Positions 26,065 to 35,144 of a DNA stretch of 54,267 bases are shown here, in pieces. The notes beneath the pieces are model-generated. The model was given only the letters and a program-made list of their open reading frames with translations, ran no database searches and was not told the origin of the DNA. A program made the position numbers and the translations under genes. Source of the stretch: Vicinamibacteraceae bacterium (GTDB lineage: Bacteria > Acidobacteriota > Thermoanaerobaculia > Multivoradales > Multivoraceae). Position 1 is the stretch's first letter. Each line of letters starts with the position of its first letter. Location: the NCBI GenBank assembly GCA_012270995.1, contig JAAXHG010000022.1:9629-63895 (forward strand), given 5' to 3'.

Positions 26065-26147
26065 CCGACCGATGCTAACCCGGCGCCAGACCGGGAACCC
26101 GCTCCGCTGATAGCTTTTCGTCCTGGTCTGCAGGAGGATAGGCATCC

Positions 26148-26855
26148 ATGACGAACGAACAAACGCTCGAGAAGGAACAACCCGTCTCGCTTCCGGACAA
26201 GGTCTGGGCAACCCTGGACCGCATCTCGCAGCGGGCGGAGGAGGACCGTGCGCGGGCGGACCAGGAGCGTGCGCGGGCGGACCAGGAGCGTGCGCGGGCG
26301 GACCAGGAGCGTGCGCGGGCGGACCAGGAGCGCCAGGAGAAGGCGGACCGGGAGATAGCTGAACTGCGCGCATTGCAGCAGGAGACCGCCCGCCAGATGA
26401 AGGAGACCGACCGGCGACTCAAGAAGGCGGAGGGGCTGTTCACGACCCAATGGGGGAAGCTGGTGGAGAGCCTCGTCGAAGGCGACCTCGCTCCTCTCTT
26501 GCAGGAACGCGGCATCGACATCGAGGGAACGGCGGAGAGATCCAACAAGAGGCGAAACGGCGAGCACATGGAGATCGACATCGTGGCGGTGAACGGAGCG
26601 GAGGTCGTGGCCGTCGAGGTCAAGACGACGCTCCGGCCCAACGACGTCAAACGCTTTCTGGAGAAGCTCTCCCGGTTCCTCGAGTGGTTCCCCGAGTACG
26701 GAGGCCGCCGGCTCTACGGCGCGGTGGCCTATCTGAGGAGCGAGAGCGAATCAGCGGTTCACGCGGAGCGTCAGGGACTGTTCGTCATTCGGGCCACCGG
26801 GAGCAGCGCCAGCATCGTGAACGCAGAGGACTTCGAGCCGCGGGCGTTCTCGTGA
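26148..26855 (+). CDS. Coiled-coil PD-(D/E)XK-type nuclease-like protein
   Basis: 235 aa. Residues ~25-95 form a strongly charged coiled coil that includes four tandem heptads ARADQER (35-62). The C-terminal ~130 residues have the pattern of a PD-(D/E)XK nuclease fold: MEIDIVAVNG with Glu142 and Asp144, then VVAVEVKTTL with Glu157-x-Lys159. The layout fits the DUF3782-like group of unknown proteins widespread in cyanobacteria and other bacteria. DNA cleavage is plausible but not shown. It runs convergent with the DISARM-like operon, with a 51-bp gap. Confidence 0.75.
   Translation: MTNEQTLEKEQPVSLPDKVWATLDRISQRAEEDRARADQERARADQERARADQERARADQERQEKADREIAELRALQQETARQMKETDRRLKKAEGLFTTQWGKLVESLVEGDLAPLLQERGIDIEGTAERSNKRRNGEHMEIDIVAVNGAEVVAVEVKTTLRPNDVKRFLEKLSRFLEWFPEYGGRRLYGAVAYLRSESESAVHAERQGLFVIRATGSSASIVNAEDFEPRAFS
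26250..26333 (+). repeat. Four tandem 21-bp repeats inside a coding region
   Basis: Four in-frame copies of a 21-bp unit (starting GCGCGGGCGGACCAGGAGC) begin at 26250, 26271, 26292 and 26313. The first three are identical; the last differs only in its final base. Each encodes the heptad ARADQER, so gain or loss of a copy lengthens or shortens the coiled coil without shifting the frame. Confidence 0.95.
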
Positions 26856-26906
26856 ACCCGGTCCCTCACCCAGGCAACGCGTTCGCCGGTTCGGTCCTGC
26901 AGGCCC

Positions 26907-28493
26907 TCAGACGCCCAGCTTCCGTCGCACTTCGCCTTCGAGCTTCGGGTCAATCCGGGCCCGGGCGAGGTGCCGGAGGAGTTCGCGACGGTCGACCTGG
27001 GAATCCACCCTGGGCTCGCCGCGGAAGTCGATGTGTGCGGACCCCCCTTCGACCGCGAGCTCGTACCTGCCCCGCGGCAGGCTCACCCTCGTCCTGATGC
27101 AGTCCCACTTCAACCGCCGCGCGAGATGGGCGGCGGCCGCCTGCTCGCGCCGGCGCCACGTTTGTCGGTCGCCGAGCAACTCCCGCAGCGGAACGGGGCG
27201 CGGCAAGGCCCGGCCCAGATCGATACCCGTCCTGTCCAGGCGGTGGGCCATCTCCGCCATCCGATGCGACACCGCGGCGCCGAGTTCCTTCGGCTGCCGG
27301 AGTTCCATCGGCAGACCCAGCCAACCGTCCCGGACGCCGAACAGGATGCCGGCGGCAACGAGATCGCGTTCGGTCAACAGACTGTCGTCGAAGTTGGGTT
27401 CGAGCAGATCGATCGTCTTCCGCCGCAGAGAGAACAGAATGATCGCCCGCGAGAACGTCGTTTCGTGGCGCTCGAACAACTCGCTGACGGCGCCGCCGCC
27501 GACGCCGCCCAGTGCGTCGAGAGTCCGGGCCAACTCCCTCGCCCTCGAGGCGGGCGCGCCGCCGAGAAGAGCCGCAGCCTCCTCGAGGTACTGGATCAAC
27601 AGGTCTTCCGCCGACCCGCCGCCGGTGCTCCGTCGGTGGCGGACCAGCCGCTCGACGGCGCCCCAGAACAGGCCGCGGGACGACGCCCGCGGCTCGTCAA
27701 GGTCAACCACGGCGCCGGCCCGAATCCACTCCGGGAGCGCGCCGAGAAGCGGATCGTCGACCGGCGCCGCCTCCGGTTCGTCCCCGCCGAACGCCGCCCG
27801 GCAGACGGCAACGGCGAGAGGTCCCCGGTTCGCCAGGTGGAACAGCGCGGCCATCACGCCGCCGGCGGCCTGCGCCACTTCGAGAGACGCGACTTCGCGC
27901 GCGTCCGGCCACCCGGCGGGCGGCCACCCGACATCGGGTGAGCCCGCGAAGAGACGCTTGTTCGTTGCCCGCTTGACGTCCGTAAGCGGAACGTTCCCCA
28001 GTTCGCCGGCGCTCTCCTCGCAGGCGCGTTTGTCCGCGGCCGTCCGGAACACGACCCTGCGAACAGCGTTCGCGGGCAGCGGCGCAGGCACGAGAATCGC
28101 GGTCTCGTCGGACGCCAGCCCCAGGCGGAACGACCGCTCCCCAAGACCGGCGCCGCCAAGCGCCCGCACCGGCCCTTCCAGAGCCGTGAGGTCGACCTCG
28201 ATCAGCACCGGCTTCAGGTGGGCGGCTTCCGCCGTCGCCTGCTCGACCGCCGATGGGGGCGGCGCCTTGCCGACGAACAGCGGGATCCAGCCCGGACACG
28301 CACCAAGCGAATCCTCGAAGTACTTGCCCTGGAACCCCGCCGGCGGCATCAGCATGCCGGCCGCCAGCATGAAGTGGAGGTTTAAGTGGTTCGTGGCCAA
28401 CAACCCGGTCTCGGGCGGCGAAACCAGGGCCGAAGGCGGCCCCGGCGCCCGGCGCCCTTCCGCTTCAAGCAGCCCCTGTTGACGCGGTCCCAC
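26907..28493 (-). CDS. Unknown 528-aa protein, last gene of the DISARM-like operon
   Basis: 528 aa from GTG at 28493, with the stop of the helicase gene 4 bp upstream. The N-terminal ~150 residues have a distinct block (NHLNLHFMLAAGMLMPPAGF, then GWIPLFVGKAPP and PVLIEVDLTALEG). The middle is Ala/Gly-rich helix, and the C-terminus has a basic part with RLKWDCIRTRVSLPRG. No phospholipase D HxK motif (DrmC), no methylase motif and no helicase motif is present. I cannot name the family. Its constant direction and tight spacing with the helicase, DrmB, DrmA and NERD genes make it a component or effector of that system by inference. Confidence 0.7.
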   Translation of the reverse strand: MGPRQQGLLEAEGRRAPGPPSALVSPPETGLLATNHLNLHFMLAAGMLMPPAGFQGKYFEDSLGACPGWIPLFVGKAPPPSAVEQATAEAAHLKPVLIEVDLTALEGPVRALGGAGLGERSFRLGLASDETAILVPAPLPANAVRRVVFRTAADKRACEESAGELGNVPLTDVKRATNKRLFAGSPDVGWPPAGWPDAREVASLEVAQAAGGVMAALFHLANRGPLAVAVCRAAFGGDEPEAAPVDDPLLGALPEWIRAGAVVDLDEPRASSRGLFWGAVERLVRHRRSTGGGSAEDLLIQYLEEAAALLGGAPASRARELARTLDALGGVGGGAVSELFERHETTFSRAIILFSLRRKTIDLLEPNFDDSLLTERDLVAAGILFGVRDGWLGLPMELRQPKELGAAVSHRMAEMAHRLDRTGIDLGRALPRPVPLRELLGDRQTWRRREQAAAAHLARRLKWDCIRTRVSLPRGRYELAVEGGSAHIDFRGEPRVDSQVDRRELLRHLARARIDPKLEGEVRRKLGV

Positions 28494-28497
28494 GCCT

Positions 28498-29769
28498 TCA
28501 ACCGCTCGGGAACTCGCCGCGGCGGAGGACGTCCTCGTCCTTCGGCAGGATTCCCTCGATGCCGCCGTAACCGCCGCGCTTCATGAACAGAAAGACCCGC
28601 TCTCTCGCCCGCGACACCATGACGTAGAAGAGCTTCTTCGTCCGGTCGGGGTCAGCGGCGTCGAAGAGATGCTCGTCGATGTCCGCCAGAACGACGGTAT
28701 CGAACTCCAGGCCCTTGCACGCCTGCGCGTTGATGACCAGGACGCCGCCCCGATCCCATGGAATGTCGGGCCGGTGGTCGCGGTGGAACGTCATCGGCTG
28801 GGGTCTCTCGTTGTCCAGCTTCGCGGACACGGCTTCCAAAGCGTCGAACCAGCGCTGCCGGACTTGGTTGTTCGGCGCGATGACTCCGACGAGTCGGCGT
28901 GGATCCCGGTCCCAATTCTCCCAGATTCCCCGCGCGATCTTGTGCAGCGAGCCATTGTCGTTCCCGTCGTAGAAGTCGAGTCGGGGCGTGGCGACGCCCC
29001 GCGAGCCGCCGTCCGGGCTCGGAAGGCGGGGCGGCTGGCTGGCCGGATCGTCGGTACGGAACGCCCGCGCCAGTCGAGCGATGGGCCGCGTGTTGCGGTG
29101 GTTGAGCGTCAACTCGATCACTTCGTGGGTTTCGACCAACAGGCTCGCCTCTAGATCGCTGCGGCTGCTGTGCTCCTCGGTGATCTGCTGATTCTGATCC
29201 GCCGCCACGAAGAAGTTCTCGAAACCGAGGTTCACGAGACAATCGTAGAAGTCGGGCGGCATGTCCTGGCCCTCGTCGATCACGAGGAACGGCCGGTCAC
29301 CTCCTGAAGGGTCTGAGTCCAGGTTGTCCACCGCGCGTCGCACCGCCTCCCAGTCCTCGCGTCGCCAACCACCCGACTCAGCTTCCTTCGTTGGGACTCC
29401 TTTGCCCACCGCCCGAGGGTAGATCTTCCAGAACCAGCTCTTCCAGGTCGAAGCGGCGATCTGCTCGTCCGCGAGCGCACGGCTCGCCCGATGCAGCAAG
29501 TGGGTGTAGACGAGGAACTTGTAGTCGTCGCCACTCCGCTCATGCCGCCGCGCCCGGAGCAGCGCCATGACGGTCTTGCCCGTGCCCGGCCCGCCGACGA
29601 TCAGGTGACGACCCTCCTTCGGCAGGGCCCGGACCAGCTCCTGCTCCTTCGTGAGCTCGTGGATTCCCGGAAGCTCGAAACGGCGAGTGTGGACGGAGCC
29701 GCGCTCGCGCCCTCGGGCCCGTCCTCTCCGCCACCAGCGACCCGAACGTGAACCCGAGTCAGCGGCCAT
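28498..29769 (-). CDS. UvrD/Rep-like superfamily 1 helicase
   Basis: 423 aa from ATG at 29769; the start overlaps the end of drmB by 11 bases. The first ~25 residues are Arg-rich. Motifs: Q-motif region ELTKEQELVRALP, Walker A GGPGTGKT (59-66), Walker B FLVIDEGQD (Asp166, Glu167), motif III-like FFVAADQNQQITEEHS, LTLNHRNTRP, and late motifs QACKGLEFDTVVL and FYVMVSRARERVFLF. It is compact for a UvrD-type protein and lacks large 1B/2B insertions, so it may be a DNA or RNA translocase that needs partners. It is part of the five-gene DISARM-like operon. Confidence 0.85.
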   Translation of the reverse strand: MAADSGSRSGRWWRRGRARGRERGSVHTRRFELPGIHELTKEQELVRALPKEGRHLIVGGPGTGKTVMALLRARRHERSGDDYKFLVYTHLLHRASRALADEQIAASTWKSWFWKIYPRAVGKGVPTKEAESGGWRREDWEAVRRAVDNLDSDPSGGDRPFLVIDEGQDMPPDFYDCLVNLGFENFFVAADQNQQITEEHSSRSDLEASLLVETHEVIELTLNHRNTRPIARLARAFRTDDPASQPPRLPSPDGGSRGVATPRLDFYDGNDNGSLHKIARGIWENWDRDPRRLVGVIAPNNQVRQRWFDALEAVSAKLDNERPQPMTFHRDHRPDIPWDRGGVLVINAQACKGLEFDTVVLADIDEHLFDAADPDRTKKLFYVMVSRARERVFLFMKRGGYGGIEGILPKDEDVLRRGEFPSG

Positions 29770-31687
29770 CGCGCGAGAACTCCCACAACGGCCGCAGCCC
29801 GGCTCCGTCGCCCGTCACGAACACCCGATCCAGCAACCGGTTGCCGCAAATGCAGCTCGGTTCGGGCACGAGGGCGCAGGCGTGACAGGCCGCGCGGTTC
29901 AGCAGGTCCGGCCCGTGGCCCTCCTGCTCCGCGCACACCGGGTCGAACGAGCACCAGGAGGCGTCCTCGACGGCGCCCGTAAGAAGGCGCAGGAAGCGAT
30001 CCGGTTGCGCCTGGTCCATCAGGCCGCCAAGAGAACCGTGCTCGTCGACCACCGCCACGTAGATCAGGATACCGGCCATCGCTTCGCCCTCGCCCTGGCC
30101 GTCGTCGCAGTAGATGCGTTCCTTGAGCGACGCCGCGGGATACCCGGCGTGCGCCTCCAGACGGCGGACGATCAGATGAGAGAGGGTGTGGCAGAGAAGG
30201 AAGCGGGGCGAGATCGCCGCCTGCGCGCCCCCGGGCAGGCGCGCCCCGACCGAGCGCTCGGCGAACGCCGCCGCGCGGGCTCGCGCGGCCTCCTGATTCT
30301 CCCAACGGCTCACGGCCTCCTCACGAAACGTGAAGAACAGTCCTTCGCCCCAGAGTTCCAGAGCGGGCAGCCAGTCGCTTTCGCCCACGATGTCGGGCGG
30401 TGTGATCGGGCACCTGTCCTCGCCGCTCCCCCAACCGCGGCGAAACCCGTCGAACACCATGATCTCCTTGATCCGGTTGACCGCCGCCAGCCGGTCGACG
30501 GCCGAGGCGATCCCCGCGGACGGGCGCCCGAGTTCGCCGGCAAGACGTCGCCAGGCTTCCGAGTGGTGCTCGGTGACGAAGTCCTCGTCCGGCTGAAGAT
30601 CCGGGATCGGTTCGGTCAACGCGCGGTACTCCAGGTGCGCGAGGTCGCCCCGGGGGAGATCCCGGCCATGGAGGGGATAGCCGCGGGCGATCTCCTCGAG
30701 TGCCGTCTCGATCTCCGCCGGAGTGCACCGGTACCTGCGGGCCAGTTTCCCTATCCGGCTCTTGCGGGCGAGGTCGTTGTGCGCGGTGCGGATGGAACGC
30801 CGATCGCCTGAGCTGCCGTAGAGGCGATCGACGACGCTGCCGCGCCGGATTCGGGACTCGGGCGGGATGACGAGCGCCGTCCGGCATTCCGCGTAGTGGA
30901 CTCGGACATCGTTGACGCCGACCAGCCAGCCCGGTTCATCCGGCGTTTCCGCCGGCGGCGCCGGAACCCACGGCTGCTGGCGCGTGCCTGTGCCGAACGG
31001 AAACCGACGGGGAAGCCGTCGCTCCGCGCGACAACCGCGTCGGGAGCACGTCACCCACCACCGGCCTTCCCTGCTCTCGACCTTGAGGTACGGCTCGGTC
31101 CAGTCCGGCCTGCACGCCCGCTGTTGCGGGTTCCTAGCGGCATCATGGGCGATCGCGTGCCAGGGCGCGTCCGCGAGATAGCCCTCTTCATGAACCAGCA
31201 CCCAGGGGACCTGCTCCAGTCTGCCGCAGCACCGCCGTGACTCTTCCGCCGCTCCGCCCGTCGCCGGGCCTTCGCAGCGGAGGGCCTTCGGCTCGTCGCC
31301 CGACTCCCCGGCGTCGCGGCCGGCGACGGCCTTCGACTCGAGGTCTTCCCCGGTCGCACGCCACGGCTTGTTGTGGAGCAGTCCGCAGCGGCTGCAACGG
31401 GTCCACTCCGGGAAGCGCCGCGCCGGGACCCACCCCTGGACGTGTTCCCCCCTCTTCTTCTTGGCCGGCGGCCGGCACAGCTTGCTGTCGCCGAGGCCGA
31501 GCGATCGCCTCACCAGATCGACGTACCGGATCTCGCGTTCGTAGGGTGTGGTGTTCGGGCCATCCCAGTCGCGCGTGTCCTGAACCACCATGAGCGCCCT
31601 GCCGTGACGGACGATCGCCCCCACCGAGCAGTCCCGCAGCAAGTGAGACAGCCGGATGTCGACGAAGCTCCCGTCGGGGATGGCCAC
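29759..31687 (-). CDS. drmB: DrmB-like DUF1998 protein (DISARM core)
   Basis: 642 aa from ATG at 31687, 4 bp after the drmA stop. The C-terminal part shows the DUF1998 pattern of DrmB: LLCHTLSHLIVRRLEAHAGY, SLKERIYCDD, AGILIYVAVVDEHGSLGGL, and a cysteine cluster (WCSFDPVC, then AACHACALVPEPSCICGN at about 595-625) likely to bind zinc. Further Cys pairs lie in the N-terminal half (SRCGLL, RRGCRAERR). In DISARM, DrmA and DrmB form a complex that loads on DNA with free ends and opposes phage. DrmB follows DrmA here as in known loci. Confidence 0.85.
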   Translation of the reverse strand: MAIPDGSFVDIRLSHLLRDCSVGAIVRHGRALMVVQDTRDWDGPNTTPYEREIRYVDLVRRSLGLGDSKLCRPPAKKKRGEHVQGWVPARRFPEWTRCSRCGLLHNKPWRATGEDLESKAVAGRDAGESGDEPKALRCEGPATGGAAEESRRCCGRLEQVPWVLVHEEGYLADAPWHAIAHDAARNPQQRACRPDWTEPYLKVESREGRWWVTCSRRGCRAERRLPRRFPFGTGTRQQPWVPAPPAETPDEPGWLVGVNDVRVHYAECRTALVIPPESRIRRGSVVDRLYGSSGDRRSIRTAHNDLARKSRIGKLARRYRCTPAEIETALEEIARGYPLHGRDLPRGDLAHLEYRALTEPIPDLQPDEDFVTEHHSEAWRRLAGELGRPSAGIASAVDRLAAVNRIKEIMVFDGFRRGWGSGEDRCPITPPDIVGESDWLPALELWGEGLFFTFREEAVSRWENQEAARARAAAFAERSVGARLPGGAQAAISPRFLLCHTLSHLIVRRLEAHAGYPAASLKERIYCDDGQGEGEAMAGILIYVAVVDEHGSLGGLMDQAQPDRFLRLLTGAVEDASWCSFDPVCAEQEGHGPDLLNRAACHACALVPEPSCICGNRLLDRVFVTGDGAGLRPLWEFSRDGR

Positions 31688-31691
31688 CGCG

Positions 31692-34600
31692 TTACTTCAT
31701 CCTCAGCACCGCCGGACTCTCGACGTTGCGCATGGAGTTCAGGGTCGCCCACAGCCCCGGCGAACTGAGCCCGTCCTCGTAGGCGTAGAGGAGGCGCGCG
31801 TACGCCTTGTCGCGGGCCTGGTAGCGGAGGCCCTGGGCACTCGCTTGGCAGCGCTCGACCTCTTCATGCCACCGCTCCACGAGCATGTCGATGTGTTCTC
31901 GGACCTCGGCTGCCTTCTCCGGGCAGGCCTGCTGGACGCGCCGCTTGAGCTCGGCCACGACCCTGCCTGCTTCGCTGCGCCCCGGATCGAAGCTACTGGC
32001 CGCCTGGTTCGACGCGAGGCCGTCGCACGCGTGACGAAGCGCGATGACCAGGGCGGCGTGAAGCGCGCGCTTGCGCACCTGGAAGGTGTACGGCGTGACG
32101 CTGCTCGGTTCGACGAAGCGGTAGAACGACTCGTGGTACGGACGAAACGACTCGTAGTGGGAGAGGCTCCTGGCCTGATGCCGGTAGTAGTTGGCGACGA
32201 CGATTCCCGGCGCTTCGCCGCGGCCGACCCGACTCGTCGCCTGCACGTACTCGCCGGTGGTCAACGGCTGACCGTTCACGACCATCAGCGCCAAGCGAGA
32301 GACGTCCAGACCCACCGACACCATGTTCGTGGAGAGCACGGCGTCCGGGCAGCGCTCCGAACCTCGCGGTTCGCCGAGGCGCTCGAACGTCTCCGCGATC
32401 TGCTCGGCGGTATGACGGCTCCAGAGTTGCTCCACCTGGGGTTCACGGAAACGTCGCTCCAACTCCCGTTCGATCGGATCTTCCACGGCCGGCGGCCCCT
32501 CGGCCTTGCGGACATCGGAACCGTCCTGTTCGGGCGGCGCCCCATCCACTGGCGGTTCGCCTGTCGGGCCAGGCGGCCAAGCGTTCGAAGCGGGTTCGCC
32601 GCGATCGCGCGCGTCTCTGTACTCCGCGACCAGCCGCTGGCCGAACTGCCGGACGTCCGACTGGAAGGCGTTGCTGCTCGTGCCGACGCCGCGCAGGCTG
32701 CCGTGGTAGACGACGTTCGTCCACCACGCCTCGAACAGGTCCTCCCTGTCCAGGTCGTCACGGAAGACGACGAGCGGCGCCGCGACGAGCGACGCGGCAA
32801 GCGGCGCCAGGCAGTGCCGCTGATCCTTGAGCGGCGCCAGGTAGCCGACGTAGAACCGACCGGGACGGGTCCGGTCGACCTTCGCGAACCACGAGTCGTC
32901 GCAGGACAGGCCCGGAGGCGGGAACACGGCGACGTCCCGACCGTAGAGCGCCTGCGCCTGCTCTCTCGCCATCCGGATGGTGGCGGTGGAGGCGATGTAC
33001 TTCGGCCTGACTCCCCGGCAACGGATGGCGGTCTCGATGCCCGCCTCGTAGAGGCCGGCGACCGAACCGAGCGGCCCGGCAATCAGGTGCAACTCGTCCT
33101 GGAGCACGAGATCCGGCGCGCGGCGGTCGTGGCCGGCGCCGAAGAAGGCGCCCGCCCGCTCCTCCCAGGCCAGCCGCGCGAACTTGTCGATCGTGGCGAT
33201 CAGGAGCGACGGCGGATTTGCGTAGAGCGACTCGTCGACCACGCGGCACGGAAGGTGATCGTCGCTCCGGCCGAACTCGCAGTCCGGGTTCGTGCAGTTG
33301 AAACGGAAGTCCGGGTGCGCCGCCTCGTAGCCGCGCTCGCCGTCGAACGGCTCGCGGCACCACGGGCAACGAGCGAGCAGCAGCCTGTTGCGGGCCTTGT
33401 CGTCCGCGTCGCCGGACCGAATCTCGTCCACGATCTTCGCAGCCTCATCGATCGTGTTCGGGCAAACGCCCCTTCCCACCCAGATGCCGACGGTGAAGGG
33501 CTCCGTGCCCAACCGACTCGCCGCATCCTCGCGTCGCAACAGCTCCAACGCGCAGATCAGTCCAGCGGCCCGCTCGAACTGCTGCCGGGTGAGCAGACGG
33601 AGCGTATAGCGCATGAAGGCGGCCGTTCCAACGCCTTTCGCGCCGTACTTCAGACGCCGCCAGACCAGGAGAAACGCGATCAGGCCCAGGTATGCCTCCG
33701 TCTTGCCGCCGCCGGTCTGGAACCAGATCAGGTCGAGGACGTCGCGGTGGTCATCCCGTTCCGAGACGGTCGACTCGATCGTCGCGAGCAGGAAGCCGAG
33801 CTGGAACGGTCGCCAAGACCACGGTTCCTTCGACTCGCCGCGGACCTGGACCATCTGCCGGAGCATGGCCCGGTTCGCCAGCCGGAACGCCAACGCCGCG
33901 TCCGGCTCGGCGCCAAGCATCTCGACTCCGCGCAGCACTCGCTCGTGGGCAATCTGCATCCGGTTGCAGATGCGAAGCGCGGCCGCGCGGTCCTGCTCGT
34001 TCTCCTCCCGCGCCGCTTCCACGAGCCGGTCTCGCACCCAGGCCGCGTACTCGCCGACGAACGTCCGAAGCTCTCCGATCGGCAGGTCGTCGGAGGCCAG
34101 GCGATCCATCCGCAGGACATCGGCGTCGCCCCGGGCCGCGACGCTGACGATCGGCGTCTCCACCCGAGGCACGAACTCCGACCACAGGCGAGGCACGCGA
34201 CCCGGGGTCACGTCCCAATCCACCGCCGCCCCGTGGCCGACGGCGAAGATTCGCCGCTCTCGATACTGGAGTTCAAGTTCCCGCTCCTCGTCAGAGAGCA
34301 GGCTCGGATCGACGCGGGGGTAGTCGACGACTTCCCCCCGTTCCACGAAGCACTCGAGGCGAGCCTCGAACAGCGACCCCTCGATCCGACTCACCGCGGC
34401 TTCGCGGCCGCCGGCGCCCCGCTCCCACCTCTGCCCGTTGAACAACGTGACGGTGAGGATCGTCCCCGAGTCGTGGGGCCGAGCGCGCACGTCGATGCCC
34501 GCGCGAGCGGCCGAAGGAACCTCCGAAGCTCCTTCAGCCTCCTCCCGATCCGAATCCGCTTCCGGCCAGATCGCGTTGCGCTGGAAGCCGTCGCCGGCGA

Positions 34601-35129
34601 AGACGACGAGAGCCGGCTCAAGCTCCGTCCTCACATAGGGGCCGACGAAGCGGCCTCTTTCGTCGCGGCGCCTCTCCTGTACATACGCGGCGGCCGACGC
34701 CTCGACCCGCAACCTGACGTCGCCTCGTACACAGAATGAGAAGCCGACCGAGGAAGGCGGAACGTAGCGCCGCCGCCGAATCGGCGCCGCCTTCCGGTCC
34801 GAGGCGCCAGGCTCGCCGTCGGGCGAAGCCTCGTCCTCGTCATCCTCGGCGAACAAGTCGTTCTCCTCGTCCGCTAGGCCGTACGAACCGATCCGCCGCT
34901 CATTCGATCGACCCGGCTCCTCCTCGCCGTCATCGGACGCCGGATCGACACCGCGTTCCTCGGACTCAAGCGGATGGAGCACGCCCAACGGATAGCGGTC
35001 GATCGGCGACATGTCGATTTCGTGGCGATCCTCCCCGTCTCGCGCCGGTCCAACGAGTTGACGCTCCAGCCAGTCGACCAGCCGCTTCCTGGCTTCCACG
35101 TACAACCCGGACACTTCGCCGCTCTCCAC
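31692..35129 (-). CDS. drmA: DrmA-like helicase (DISARM core)
   Basis: 1145 aa. It carries the DrmA hallmarks: FQTGGGKTEAYLGL (Walker A near residue 472), a CPWC/CTNPDC zinc element at about 589-612, QDELHLIAGPLGSVAGLYE (DELH Walker B near 678), VSVGLDVSRLALMVVNGQP and TSRVGRGEAPG (helicase C), and the C-terminal LNSMRNVE. The length equals that of known DrmA proteins (about 1100-1300 aa). It acts as the ATP-dependent translocase of the DrmAB complex. It starts 15 bp after the NERD-helicase stop (minus-strand direction) and is followed by drmB after 4 bp. All ATPase motifs look intact. Confidence 0.9.
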   Translation of the reverse strand: MESGEVSGLYVEARKRLVDWLERQLVGPARDGEDRHEIDMSPIDRYPLGVLHPLESEERGVDPASDDGEEEPGRSNERRIGSYGLADEENDLFAEDDEDEASPDGEPGASDRKAAPIRRRRYVPPSSVGFSFCVRGDVRLRVEASAAAYVQERRRDERGRFVGPYVRTELEPALVVFAGDGFQRNAIWPEADSDREEAEGASEVPSAARAGIDVRARPHDSGTILTVTLFNGQRWERGAGGREAAVSRIEGSLFEARLECFVERGEVVDYPRVDPSLLSDEERELELQYRERRIFAVGHGAAVDWDVTPGRVPRLWSEFVPRVETPIVSVAARGDADVLRMDRLASDDLPIGELRTFVGEYAAWVRDRLVEAAREENEQDRAAALRICNRMQIAHERVLRGVEMLGAEPDAALAFRLANRAMLRQMVQVRGESKEPWSWRPFQLGFLLATIESTVSERDDHRDVLDLIWFQTGGGKTEAYLGLIAFLLVWRRLKYGAKGVGTAAFMRYTLRLLTRQQFERAAGLICALELLRREDAASRLGTEPFTVGIWVGRGVCPNTIDEAAKIVDEIRSGDADDKARNRLLLARCPWCREPFDGERGYEAAHPDFRFNCTNPDCEFGRSDDHLPCRVVDESLYANPPSLLIATIDKFARLAWEERAGAFFGAGHDRRAPDLVLQDELHLIAGPLGSVAGLYEAGIETAIRCRGVRPKYIASTATIRMAREQAQALYGRDVAVFPPPGLSCDDSWFAKVDRTRPGRFYVGYLAPLKDQRHCLAPLAASLVAAPLVVFRDDLDREDLFEAWWTNVVYHGSLRGVGTSSNAFQSDVRQFGQRLVAEYRDARDRGEPASNAWPPGPTGEPPVDGAPPEQDGSDVRKAEGPPAVEDPIERELERRFREPQVEQLWSRHTAEQIAETFERLGEPRGSERCPDAVLSTNMVSVGLDVSRLALMVVNGQPLTTGEYVQATSRVGRGEAPGIVVANYYRHQARSLSHYESFRPYHESFYRFVEPSSVTPYTFQVRKRALHAALVIALRHACDGLASNQAASSFDPGRSEAGRVVAELKRRVQQACPEKAAEVREHIDMLVERWHEEVERCQASAQGLRYQARDKAYARLLYAYEDGLSSPGLWATLNSMRNVESPAVLRMK

Positions 35130-35144
35130 GGACCGACCTCGCCG

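Noticed and set aside
26250..26333. Possible short CRISPR or satellite array
   Set aside because: The repeats have no spacers, are exactly 21 bp and in frame, and encode a heptad; they belong to a coiled coil.
26065..26373. N-terminal extension of the M20 amidohydrolase with Pro-Gly-His repeats
   Set aside because: It is the antisense of the heptad repeats of the convergent coiled-coil gene; ATG at 26064 gives a normal M20 start.
31656..34739. A 1027-codon plus-strand frame and similar long frames at 34974-37160 and 27031-28482
   Set aside because: They are antisense shadows of drmA, the NERD-helicase and the 528-aa gene; compositions are low-complexity and no motif is seen, while the minus-strand genes have full motif sets.
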